Source: JBBDRX01 sp040905245 | GTDB taxonomy: Bacteria; Bacteroidota; Rhodothermia; Balneolales; Balneolaceae | DNA: 18,938 bases | Direction of reading: 5' to 3' | Assembly: GCA_040905245.1 (NCBI GenBank) | Contig: JBBDRX010000104.1 | Location: 1 to 18,938, forward strand | Shown: positions 1-7,455 of the stretch, in pieces | How the letters are laid out: each line of letters starts with the position of its first letter | How positions within the stretch are numbered: position 1 is the stretch's first letter | Program-made: the position numbers and the translations under genes | Notes under the pieces: generated by a model | The model's database searches: none | What the model saw: only the letters and a program-made list of their open reading frames with translations | What the model was told of the DNA's origin: nothing

Positions 1-606
1 GAAGAGGTTCGTTCGCTTTGTTATGAGATTGCGGATCAGATTCTGAATCGATTTTACTGCCCGGAACTTGGAATTGTAGTCGAGAACATTCTGCCGGATG
101 GAGGGCTCAGTGACACATTTGATGGCCGTCTTGTTGTGCCCGGCCACGCCATTGAGGCGATGTGGTTTCTGATGGATCTGGGGGATCGGTTTAATGAACC
201 AGACTGGGTTCGGCATGCTGCGTCGATTACCCACTCCATGCTGGATTATGGGTGGGACGAGGAGTATGGAGGCCTCTACTATTTTATGGATCGAAAGGAG
301 GCGCCGCCTCAGCAGCTGGAGTGGAGCCAGAAATTGTGGTGGGTCCATCTGGAGGCAGCCGTTGCACTCATCAAATCGTACAGATGGACCGGTTCAGAGG
401 AGAGCTTCAAGTGGTTTATGACTCTGCATGACTATAACTGGGATCGCTTCAGGGATCCGGAGTATCCGGAATGGTATGGGTATCTCGATCGTCGGGGGGA
501 GGTTAATCTTTCCCTGAAAGGCGGGAAGTGGAAAGGATGTTTTCACGTGCCTCGCGGACTTTTTCAAATCTGGCAAACCCTGGAAACCATTCAGGCAGAA
601 AATTAG
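1..606 (+). CDS. N-acylglucosamine 2-epimerase family protein (C-terminal part, 5' end outside window)
   Basis: The frame is open from base 1 to the TAG stop at 604-606, giving the last 201 residues of a protein whose start lies upstream. Family hallmarks of the (alpha/alpha)6-barrel AGE/RnBP epimerases are visible: PGHAIEAMWF (about residues 48-56 of the fragment), KLWW followed by HLEA (111-119), and the C-terminal WKGCFHVPRGL (177-187). Its His aligns with one of the two catalytic histidines of the family; the other is probably H49. Members interconvert sugars at C2 (GlcNAc/ManNAc) or isomerise cellobiose or mannose, and the exact substrate cannot be read here. Full-length family members are about 390-420 residues, so roughly half is present. 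The internal GTG at 136 is not needed as a start because coding continues upstream. The next gene starts about 120 bases on, same strand. Confidence 0.9.
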   Translation, partial: EEVRSLCYEIADQILNRFYCPELGIVVENILPDGGLSDTFDGRLVVPGHAIEAMWFLMDLGDRFNEPDWVRHAASITHSMLDYGWDEEYGGLYYFMDRKEAPPQQLEWSQKLWWVHLEAAVALIKSYRWTGSEESFKWFMTLHDYNWDRFRDPEYPEWYGYLDRRGEVNLSLKGGKWKGCFHVPRGLFQIWQTLETIQAEN

Positions 607-728
607 AAATCATTGGTTATCCCGGTCAATTGGTGGCGGCGGTACTCTCTGTAAGTGCATGGCAATTCTTACTTGGTACTAATTTTTTACAACTTTAAAA
701 AACAAAGAATAAACGAGTCAGGTTCAAA

Positions 729-2516
729 ATGAAACTTCCCATACATATAAAGACCTCAGCGTACAGATGGTATTCAATATTGTTGTTGGTATCTGGAGGG
801 CTTTCAACAGAAATTCTTCCAGCTAAATCGATTGGCAACTCTGAAATGGGTATTCACGAACGGTTTTCGAAAAGTCCAATTTTACGAATGGCAGGCTTTG
901 AATCGGGTATTACCTCTTTTTGGCAGAGTGACGACACCCTTCTCGTCGAGAATCCCTACGAAGACGTTGATTGGTCTGCTGTACAACATCTGCATGGTGG
1001 TTCACATATGCATACCCGCTCTCCGGAAGAGTGGCAGGAGCTCTACGATATGGGAATTCGCCATCTCTCGTTAACCAACTACTATCCATCTGAACCAATA
1101 TGGCCATTACCGGACGAGTTTCTGAGTGACAAACCCGATCTGGTTACAGCACCTAACGCCGAACACCATGGAACGGTCGACCACTCTCTGCACTTTACAA
1201 CGCTCGGCAGCTTCTACACAACCGGGTACGGCCGGGGCTTTTCAACATCGTTTGATGTGGACTGGGATCGATCTCCATTCGAGTACACCTTTACAGATCT
1301 GAACCGGTTCAACCCGGATTCAGAGATTCCGGGAGAAGGAGTGTATCGCCTGGATTTGAGGAGGGAACCTGTGCATCCCGGCCAGGCGGGTCAAATTGAG
1401 CTTTATGTCACTCTTGAAGGCGCCCGGGTTTGTGATCACAGTACTTTCCAAACGGTGGGTGATGGGTCCCTTGAAAGAGAACAGTTTACCGGGGATGAAA
1501 CGGATACGGTCTATTTTTGTGTGAAGGAAGAGGAGGTGAAGCTGCAAGTGGAGTTCGATCCTGAAATCACAAACATAGACCGGATTCGGGTCATGCAGGG
1601 AGCTAACAGGCCCTGGCGTATCGCATTTTCGGAAGCTTTGGATGGGGAACGGACAGATGAAGACGGCCAGCCGATTGCCGGGTTGCTCTATCCGGATGGA
1701 GGCGGAGTTATTATCAATCATCCCCGCCATCCGGTCAGGGAGTCGATTGAAATGCTCGAGTTTGATGAACGTGTTCTTGGGGTTGAAGTCTGGAATCATC
1801 GACGCTGGTTTGGCCTGCGGGATGAACCGCCTCATATGGAGTACTATACACACTGGGACAGCCTGCTGGCGAAGGGGCATCGGGCGTACGGATTTTTTGT
1901 CAAGGATCATCGGTTGTCCGGCCGGGGCAGAAATATTCTTCTGGTACCTGATCCGGAAGGCCGAACCATGGATCAGCGGCAGAAAGACGCGTTGAGAGCC
2001 TACCGGAATGGGCGATTTTATGGACTTTTGGGAGCCTGGGATCGTGTGGATGGGCAGGGGCGAGTGCAACAACCCTATGATCGGAGTTCCTTTTCATTTC
2101 AGGCGATAGAACTGATTCGTTCCGAAGAGGGGGTGCCACAGGCTGTCCGCGTTCGTGTAGAGGGGCATGACACAGTGAGGAGGCCCAATATTCAGATTCG
2201 GTTTATTACTGAATTGGGTGTGGAGAAGGTGGTGAACCAGCAGCGTGAAGCGCGATTTAATATTCCCGGGGCTGAGGCAGGCCGTGTACACCGTCAGTTT
2301 GTACGGGTGGAGGCGTATGCATATCCCAATACACATAATCAGGGAGAACCACTAACAGCCCAACGGGTATCGGAGATGAATGTTTACGAGATCGCCCGAA
2401 TTCATGACCGGGTTGGTTTTGCCGGTAATAACGATGTAGACGGTTCCGGCCAGGAACCGATCGGGACCGTCGATATGCTGTTTTCTCAGCCGATTCAGTT
2501 TATTCAGAAGAACTGA
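729..2516 (+). CDS. Exported PHP-domain-like metallohydrolase with a large internal beta-rich insertion
   Basis: This 595-residue protein has a signal-like N-terminus: basic residues at 2-13, then a hydrophobic run YSILLLVSGGLS. PHP-superfamily metal motifs follow in order: HMH at 93-95, NAEHH at 143-147, INHPRHP at 329-335, GVEVWN at 351-356, KDH at 392-394 and a closing NGRFYG at 427-432. PHP domains are trinuclear metal phosphoesterases, although many exported CehA-type members have no proven substrate. Between the second and third motifs lies about 170 residues of beta-strand-rich sequence (about 160-325), and residues 450-565 look like a C-terminal beta-sandwich. A periplasmic or surface hydrolase is inferred. 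No strong Shine-Dalgarno sequence precedes the ATG. The 122 bases upstream are AT-rich and may hold its promoter. Alternative: a catalytically inactive PHP relative. Confidence 0.7.
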   Translation: MKLPIHIKTSAYRWYSILLLVSGGLSTEILPAKSIGNSEMGIHERFSKSPILRMAGFESGITSFWQSDDTLLVENPYEDVDWSAVQHLHGGSHMHTRSPEEWQELYDMGIRHLSLTNYYPSEPIWPLPDEFLSDKPDLVTAPNAEHHGTVDHSLHFTTLGSFYTTGYGRGFSTSFDVDWDRSPFEYTFTDLNRFNPDSEIPGEGVYRLDLRREPVHPGQAGQIELYVTLEGARVCDHSTFQTVGDGSLEREQFTGDETDTVYFCVKEEEVKLQVEFDPEITNIDRIRVMQGANRPWRIAFSEALDGERTDEDGQPIAGLLYPDGGGVIINHPRHPVRESIEMLEFDERVLGVEVWNHRRWFGLRDEPPHMEYYTHWDSLLAKGHRAYGFFVKDHRLSGRGRNILLVPDPEGRTMDQRQKDALRAYRNGRFYGLLGAWDRVDGQGRVQQPYDRSSFSFQAIELIRSEEGVPQAVRVRVEGHDTVRRPNIQIRFITELGVEKVVNQQREARFNIPGAEAGRVHRQFVRVEAYAYPNTHNQGEPLTAQRVSEMNVYEIARIHDRVGFAGNNDVDGSGQEPIGTVDMLFSQPIQFIQKN

Positions 2517-2654
2517 ATGTCTCCATACGGGAGCGCTCAAAAGGGTAAGATAAAACCTGACCCATTCGATTCACAGGCATATTCTATTAACAGAGAATGC
2601 TTTATACCTGTCGAGCAGAGAAAATGGGATTGGCGAAGAGTCTTTGCAATTCTT

Positions 2655-2662
2655 TACCTTTG
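2655..2662 (+). promoter_or_regulatory. Possible Bacteroidota-type -7 element TAnnTTTG
   Basis: The bases TACCTTTG match the -7 consensus TAnnTTTG of the Bacteroidota housekeeping sigma factor, with a TTG about 22 bases upstream (2630-2632), slightly longer than the usual spacing. The element lies about 50 bases before the ATG of the beta-barrel gene. This is a short match and the lineage of the host is itself inferred. Confidence 0.3.
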
Positions 2663-2710
2663 ATAGTGACTATTCATCTTGTCACTAACCACTCACAAAT
2701 CATTATATCA

Positions 2711-3241
2711 ATGAAAAAGTATTATAGCGTGTTTACAATTGCTCTAACAGCGATGGCATTAATGCTGATGCCTCAGATTGCAGATGCTCAATCCCAGGAA
2801 GGAGACGTCAAGCTGGGTGTCGGATTGGCGTACGGTTCCGGTGTCGGGTTTGGAAGCCTGGATAACGATCTCGGAATCCGGGTAGACGGTTATTATGGCC
2901 TGACCAATGACATTCGCCTGGGTGGGGATTTTACATTCTACCTTCCCAAGTCAGAAAACAATGTAGATCTGACCGTCTGGGAACTGGGGTTGAACGGAAA
3001 TTACCTGTTTGTCAATGAGAGTGATCTCATTGTCTATGCACTGGCCGGGATCAACATTACGGGCGTATCTATGGATTTTGGTAACGGATCCAGCAGTTCG
3101 TCTGAAATGGGCCTGAACCTTGGCGGTGGGGTTGAGTATGACCTGGACTTCGCCGATCTGTTTGGTGAGCTGAAACTGGCCGGACTGGGTGGTGACGCTG
3201 ATCAGTTTACCATTGGTGCGGGCCTTCGATTCCCTCTGTAA
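2711..3241 (+). CDS. Small outer-membrane beta-barrel protein
   Basis: The 176-residue product starts with a classical signal peptide: MKKYY, a hydrophobic core to about residue 20, then ADA|QSQ with predicted cleavage after A26. The mature part (about 150 residues) is made of short alternating glycine-rich amphipathic strands such as VKLGVGLAYG, DIRLGGDFTFYLP, SSEMGLNLGGGVEYD and QFTIGAGLRFPL. This is the pattern of an 8-stranded outer-membrane barrel (OmpA/OmpW-like, PF13505-type). I chose the ATG at 2711 over the in-frame ATG at 2597 because only the shorter form begins with the signal peptide. No Shine-Dalgarno sequence is evident. The gene is followed by a strong terminator. Its function is unknown; small barrels of this type are often structural or stress-related. 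Confidence 0.8.
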   Translation: MKKYYSVFTIALTAMALMLMPQIADAQSQEGDVKLGVGLAYGSGVGFGSLDNDLGIRVDGYYGLTNDIRLGGDFTFYLPKSENNVDLTVWELGLNGNYLFVNESDLIVYALAGINITGVSMDFGNGSSSSSEMGLNLGGGVEYDLDFADLFGELKLAGLGGDADQFTIGAGLRFPL

Positions 3242-3305
3242 GGGATTGACCAGCAGAGGCAGGTGTTGGTTCGCAACACGGCTTCACCACACCAGAAAAG
3301 AACAG

Positions 3306-3346
3306 AACCCTGCAATGCTTTTTTACAGGCTTGCAGGGTTTTTTTA
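3306..3346 (+). terminator. Rho-independent terminator after the beta-barrel gene
   Basis: A perfect 10-bp stem (AACCCTGCAA at 3306-3315 pairing with TTGCAGGGTT at 3331-3340) with a 15-base loop is followed by T residues. It lies 65 bases past the stop and between convergent genes. On the minus strand the stem is followed by a T-rich stretch, so it may also act weakly on the operon coming the other way. Confidence 0.9.
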
Positions 3347-3355
3347 TGTTCAAAT

Positions 3356-4555
3356 TTATTCAACGGGGAGTAATCGCACCATCACTCCGTCGTTCTCTTC
3401 CAAAAAGTAGATGTATCCGTCCGGCCCCTCTTTTACGGTCCGCGTCCGCCCCTCCGCTTCGATTACCACTTCGTCCGAAACGACCTTTTCGCCGTCCAGG
3501 ATACTCAGGTTCAGCAGCCGTTCCGGTGCGTCCACCGGAACGATGTGCGAAAGAGAGGTGACCAAAATACTACCTTTCCATGTCGGATAGCGGTCACTGG
3601 TAATAAAGGTGAACCCGGACGGGACAATGGACGGTGTCCAGTGATGGATGGGGGGTTCAAGCCCTTCCCCCTCCATGGTGGAGGGATCCTCTCCGATCCG
3701 GGTCTCCTGATCCCGGTACTCCACACTGTAGGAGGCCAGCGGCCAGCCGTAGTTTCGTCCAGGTTTCAGAATATTCAACTCATCTCCGCCATATTCTCCC
3801 AGCTCTATCGACCAGAGTTCGCCCGTTTCGGGATGGAGCTGAAGTCCCTGGTGTTCCCGGTGCCCCCAGGTATAGATCTCCGGAAGTGCATCATCGCGTC
3901 CCACAAAGGGATTGTCTTCGGGGATCGATCCGTCGTCCTGGAATCGCATGGTAGTACCGGATTGATGAAGCCGGTCCTGGGCCCGCATCCGGTCTCCCCG
4001 GATAGGCACAAGTAGGTAGAGGTAGCCTTCTCTGTCGAATTCGATCCGGCTGACTGTATGGCTTCCACTCAGCTCAAAGGGCCCGGCCTGGTATAAGTGT
4101 TCCTGGTTCACCCACCGGTTTCCATCCAGTAGTCCTCGCGTGAGCCGGTAGTACCCACCATCCTCTTCATCGGGCTCCTGATACCAGGAGATGTAGATCC
4201 ACCCATTCTGTTCATAATTCGGGTGGAGTTCGATATCCCGGAGTCCGGTTGGCAGCGGCCCCTCCACTGGAGTTTCCTGAACCACCCCGTTTCGTACGAC
4301 CTGGATCGCCCCGGCCCGTTCTGTAATCAATACACGTCCGTCTTGCAGAAAGACAAAACTGTAGGGTTTCTCAAGGTCCGTCAGGACCGTATCAGCTACA
4401 AAGGACTGCCCTCCGGCTTCCATGACAACAGATCGGTCTTCAGGCAGGGGGAAGTAGTAATCGTCCGCCATTTCTGAACGGTTGCAGGAGGTCAGAAGGC
4501 CAATACACAACCATCCGACGGCGATTCCAACAACGAGTTCTTTTCCGATTCTCAT
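3356..4555 (-). CDS. PQQ-dependent sugar dehydrogenase family lipoprotein (beta-propeller)
   Basis: The N-terminus is a lipoprotein signal with lipobox L-T-S-C (the Cys is residue 24 counted from the ATG at 4555). The body reads as a six-bladed soluble glucose/aldose sugar dehydrogenase propeller, with family strings GLRDIELHPNY, SGSHTVSRIEFD (candidate catalytic His), DNPFVGRDDALPEIYTWGHR, GGDELNILKPGRNYGWP and TVKEGPDGYIYFL. Such enzymes oxidise sugars at C1 using PQQ and pass electrons onward in the periplasm. The usual GHRNPQG motif is GHREHQG here, so the Asn that contacts PQQ is Glu, and EHGPxGGDE is ELGEYGGDE. Cofactor use is therefore uncertain. I prefer the ATG at 4555 because GAGG lies about 10 bases upstream, although an in-frame ATG at 4564 would overlap the preceding gene. 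It is the last gene of a three-gene operon. Confidence 0.85.
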   Translation of the reverse strand: MRIGKELVVGIAVGWLCIGLLTSCNRSEMADDYYFPLPEDRSVVMEAGGQSFVADTVLTDLEKPYSFVFLQDGRVLITERAGAIQVVRNGVVQETPVEGPLPTGLRDIELHPNYEQNGWIYISWYQEPDEEDGGYYRLTRGLLDGNRWVNQEHLYQAGPFELSGSHTVSRIEFDREGYLYLLVPIRGDRMRAQDRLHQSGTTMRFQDDGSIPEDNPFVGRDDALPEIYTWGHREHQGLQLHPETGELWSIELGEYGGDELNILKPGRNYGWPLASYSVEYRDQETRIGEDPSTMEGEGLEPPIHHWTPSIVPSGFTFITSDRYPTWKGSILVTSLSHIVPVDAPERLLNLSILDGEKVVSDEVVIEAEGRTRTVKEGPDGYIYFLEENDGVMVRLLPVE

Positions 4556-4557
4556 GG

Positions 4558-5826
4558 TTACCATCCCTCAAATGGTTCGGAACTGATTCCGTTCAGGTCA
4601 TATACCACCTGTCCGGCTTTCAATGTCAATTCGGTCTCGAGCTTTTGTTCCCCTTCGATGCGAAGCCCGCGGGCGTCCAAAAACCCGAAATTTCCTTCAA
4701 GCAGATCGAGGACAGCTACGTCGGCCTCTGCTCCGGGACTTAAATGCCCCAGATCTTCACGCTGAATAATTTTGGCCGGTTCCCAGGTAGACCGTGCAAT
4801 AACCTCTTCCAGCGGCATGCCCAGCAACAGAAATTTGGACATTACATTGTTCATATTCTTCATCCCGGCGTTCATGCTCCAGCGATAGAGATCGGTACTG
4901 AGGGTGTTGGGCCAGAATCCCTGACGGGTTCCGGGAACTGCCTGAGTCCACTGAAACCCACCGGCACCATGGCCGACGTCAAAATTGACTCCACGCTCCT
5001 GTGCCTTCAGGATAAATGGCCGGAGATTTCCCTCCTCGTCGATAGCACCCTGACGGGAAGGGCTGCTGTAGTGTGTGTGCGTCAGTATATCGCCCGGACG
5101 CAGTTTCTCCATAAGGAGCGTCTCCAGTGAAAGTGGAGGGTCATGAAATCCGAAATCGACCATGACCGGTACGCCGGCGAGGGTACCGGCCTCTACAGCT
5201 CGTTCCACCGGGCGAAAATCACCGCCCCGGTAGTGGTGTTTTTTGACTCCGACAATGACATCACTGTTCTCCTGAATCAGGAATGCGGTCGCCTCGGGGT
5301 CCATGTCTTCAACAACATTTGCATCGATAGAACCTCTCATTCCGTAACCGGCAATGCTGATAAAGGCCAGAATACGGGTGTTGGCATTGTCGATGGTTTG
5401 TCGCCGAAAATCGGGGAAGTTGCGCCACCCGGACGAACCGGCATCGACCATGGTGGTTACGCCGGACCGGAAGGAGAATGCGTCGGGCTGAACACTTCCG
5501 TGACTGTTGGTGATTTCAAAACCACTAAAGCCGATCTCTTCGGTTCCATAGAAGAGGTGAGTATGCATATCAATGAGTCCGGGTGTGACGTAAAGTCCAC
5601 TTGCGTTCACGACTGTTTCGGCACTTCCGGACGAAATAGAGGGTGCGACCTCCAGAATCTTTCCGTCTGCGATGGCGACATCCATCGGTTCGTTGATTCC
5701 GTTTTTCGGATCAATGACATGGCCGCCCTTTATGAGAATATCGATCTCCTGTCCCTGAGCCGATGCCACGCCAAGCAGCACGACCAGGAGTGTCAGAACC
5801 GTTGTCAGTAGAGGTTGTTTCTTCAT
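4558..5826 (-). CDS. Exported amidohydrolase/deacetylase, COG3964-type (paralog 1)
   Basis: The 422-residue protein has a signal peptide (MKKQ, a hydrophobic run, cleavage near ASAQGQ) and an amidohydrolase-superfamily TIM barrel. Metal-site candidates are H88 and H90 (DMHTH), K195 (IVGVKKHHY, the carbamylatable lysine), H250 (ILTHTHY), H286 (DVGHGAGG) and D312 (STDLY). The composite beta-sandwich is completed by the C-terminal PGAEADVAVLDL strand. Names such as dihydroorotase are often copied onto this family, but characterised COG3964 proteins act on N-acyl or O-acyl substrates. The beta5 position that usually carries His reads D224 (MVDFG), which I recall as common in this clade. It lies 53 bases after its paralog and 2 bases before the lipoprotein start, so co-transcription is very likely. 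Confidence 0.88.
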   Translation of the reverse strand: MKKQPLLTTVLTLLVVLLGVASAQGQEIDILIKGGHVIDPKNGINEPMDVAIADGKILEVAPSISSGSAETVVNASGLYVTPGLIDMHTHLFYGTEEIGFSGFEITNSHGSVQPDAFSFRSGVTTMVDAGSSGWRNFPDFRRQTIDNANTRILAFISIAGYGMRGSIDANVVEDMDPEATAFLIQENSDVIVGVKKHHYRGGDFRPVERAVEAGTLAGVPVMVDFGFHDPPLSLETLLMEKLRPGDILTHTHYSSPSRQGAIDEEGNLRPFILKAQERGVNFDVGHGAGGFQWTQAVPGTRQGFWPNTLSTDLYRWSMNAGMKNMNNVMSKFLLLGMPLEEVIARSTWEPAKIIQREDLGHLSPGAEADVAVLDLLEGNFGFLDARGLRIEGEQKLETELTLKAGQVVYDLNGISSEPFEGW

Positions 5827-5879
5827 GAGTGTTGCCAGGTTTGATTGTTTCAGGTTTCTATTCGTTTATGCAGGTCCGT

Positions 5880-7154
5880 CTATGGTTTGCCGAGAGTCCA
5901 GGAACGGGCTGCCAGCCCATTGAGGTCCCAAACGACCTCTCCTTCCCGCAGGGTCAATTCCGTAATCAGTTTCTGGCTGCCATCCAGACGGAAGTTCCCG
6001 GCATCAACAAATCCGAAAGAGCCTTCGATTCGGTTGAGCAGTGCGACGTCGGCAACGGCTCCAACACCGAGATGCCCTAAATCTTCCCGTTGAATGGATT
6101 GTGCGGCCCGCCAGGTAGCTCGCTCTATCACTTCGGAGAGCTCCATCCCCATCGCCATAAACTTGGACATCACATTGAGCATGTTCTTCATTCCATCATT
6201 TATACTGTAGCGGTGTAGGTCGGTACCGAATGTGTCCGGCCAGAAGCCCTGTTGAACAGACGGGACGGCCTGGGTGAACCGAAAGCTGGCGCCACCATGG
6301 CCGACGTCAAACAACACCCCACGCCGCCGTGCTTCCCACACAAAATCGTATATTCTTCCCTCTTCATCGAGCAGTGAGCGCCTGCCTGGTTCATAAGAAT
6401 GGGTAAACTGATCACCTGGCCGCATTCGCTCCAGGACTTCCTCCACATCCAGATTGGGGAGGTTGCATTCCAGTTGAAAAGGTAGCCCAGCCTCTTCAGC
6501 AACTCGCAGAGCCGTATCCAGTGGCTCCAGATAATCTGCACCGTTGTAGTGTCCGAACCGGACACCAACGATCAAATCCCGGTGTTCGCGAATCGATTTC
6601 AGTGTACGGTCCGGATCCATATCCTGCCGGTCGTTGTTGTATTCAGTTCCGTACAGCCCGTAGCCGACCAGATTTAAAAAGGCGAGAATTCGAGTCTCTG
6701 ACGGTGATATAACCTGTTCCCGAAAGGTGTCGAACGTCCGCCAGCCGGCACTTCCCGGATCCACCACCGTGGTAATGCCATTTCGGAACGTAAAACCGTC
6801 CGGAGAGACACTGTTGAACCCGTCAGCGAACCGTCCGGGCTGGCTGCCGGAAAAGACGTGAGCATGGACATCGATCAACCCCGGGGTTACATAGAGGCCT
6901 GTGGCGTCAATGATTTGTGCGGCTTCGTCTGCGGGGATCCCTTTGGCAACACGGGCTACTGATCCCTCATGGATAGCCAAATCCATCGGTTCATCAATGT
7001 TGTGCCGCGGGTCGATGAGGTGCCCGCCTTTGATTACCAGATCGTAGGGTTGTGCTTGCAGGGCCAGGGGAATCACTGTCAGGAACAGAAGCAGAAGCCC
7101 GTGTTTCCAGGCTCTGGATTCCGAAACCAGCTTCTCGTATCGGTTCAATTTCAT
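5880..7154 (-). CDS. Exported amidohydrolase, COG3964-type (paralog 2, altered metal site)
   Basis: The 424-residue protein can be aligned along its whole length with the next gene (shared PGLID, DMDP, IVGV, RPGD, FDVGHG, QGFWP, NVMSKF, QREDLGHL, DLNG). A signal peptide runs from the basic N-terminus through GLLLLFLTVIPLALQAQ. H97 and H99 (DVHAH), H252 (FTHSY) and D312 (GTDLH) are kept. However, the metal-bridging lysine is Arg (R199 in IVGVRFGHY) and the beta5 ligand position is E229 (FQLEC). It may therefore be mononuclear, have changed chemistry, or be inactive. I chose the ATG at 7154 because it starts directly before the signal peptide; the frame stays open to 7358 without protein-like sequence. 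It is the first gene of the operon, with a 301-base divergent region upstream. Confidence 0.85.
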   Translation of the reverse strand: MKLNRYEKLVSESRAWKHGLLLLFLTVIPLALQAQPYDLVIKGGHLIDPRHNIDEPMDLAIHEGSVARVAKGIPADEAAQIIDATGLYVTPGLIDVHAHVFSGSQPGRFADGFNSVSPDGFTFRNGITTVVDPGSAGWRTFDTFREQVISPSETRILAFLNLVGYGLYGTEYNNDRQDMDPDRTLKSIREHRDLIVGVRFGHYNGADYLEPLDTALRVAEEAGLPFQLECNLPNLDVEEVLERMRPGDQFTHSYEPGRRSLLDEEGRIYDFVWEARRRGVLFDVGHGGASFRFTQAVPSVQQGFWPDTFGTDLHRYSINDGMKNMLNVMSKFMAMGMELSEVIERATWRAAQSIQREDLGHLGVGAVADVALLNRIEGSFGFVDAGNFRLDGSQKLITELTLREGEVVWDLNGLAARSWTLGKP

Positions 7155-7455
7155 AGGCAGATCTATCTCGGTTGCCACCCAATATAATAAAAGGATCCGG
7201 AATCGCACCGAAACCAAATCCGGGATGTAGATGAGTCGAGAATCTGAGTCGTCATTATAAAAGAGCGGGTTGTACGACAGTACCGGGCCGGGACAATACA
7301 CCTGCAGGCTCGTGATCATTCCGGAATCGCCCACTTGTCCATCCCGGCTGACGGACATGGGTGCTGTGTCGAGTATATGTTGTGAAGTTTACGTCCGCAA
7401 GCACAAGAATGTGTTCAAAATTCTATATTCTATAAAAACAGCAGAAAGGACTCCT
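7155..7455. promoter_or_regulatory. Divergent intergenic region with candidate promoters
   Basis: This 301-base region separates the amidohydrolase operon (minus) from the alpha/beta hydrolase (plus) and should hold both promoters. On the minus strand a perfect TATAAT lies at 7259-7254, but no convincing -35 box is spaced from it. On the plus strand an AT-rich TATATTCTATAAA sits at 7424-7436, about 20 bases before the ATG. I see no operator-like palindrome, RNA gene or convincing small ORF. Confidence 0.4.

Noticed and set aside
1320..2072. Minus-strand open frame of 250 codons within the PHP-like gene
   Set aside because: The opposite frame carries the PHP motifs and signal; this frame shows no family motif.
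2597..2710. Upstream in-frame start for the beta-barrel gene
   Set aside because: The added 38 residues would bury the signal peptide; the start at 2711 gives a normal signal sequence.
3545..4015. Plus-strand open frame of 156 codons antisense to the PQQ-type lipoprotein
   Set aside because: The minus-strand gene has family motifs through the same region.
5143..5811. Plus-strand open frame of 222 codons within amidohydrolase paralog 1
   Set aside because: It is antisense to a well-supported enzyme and lacks a recognisable protein pattern.
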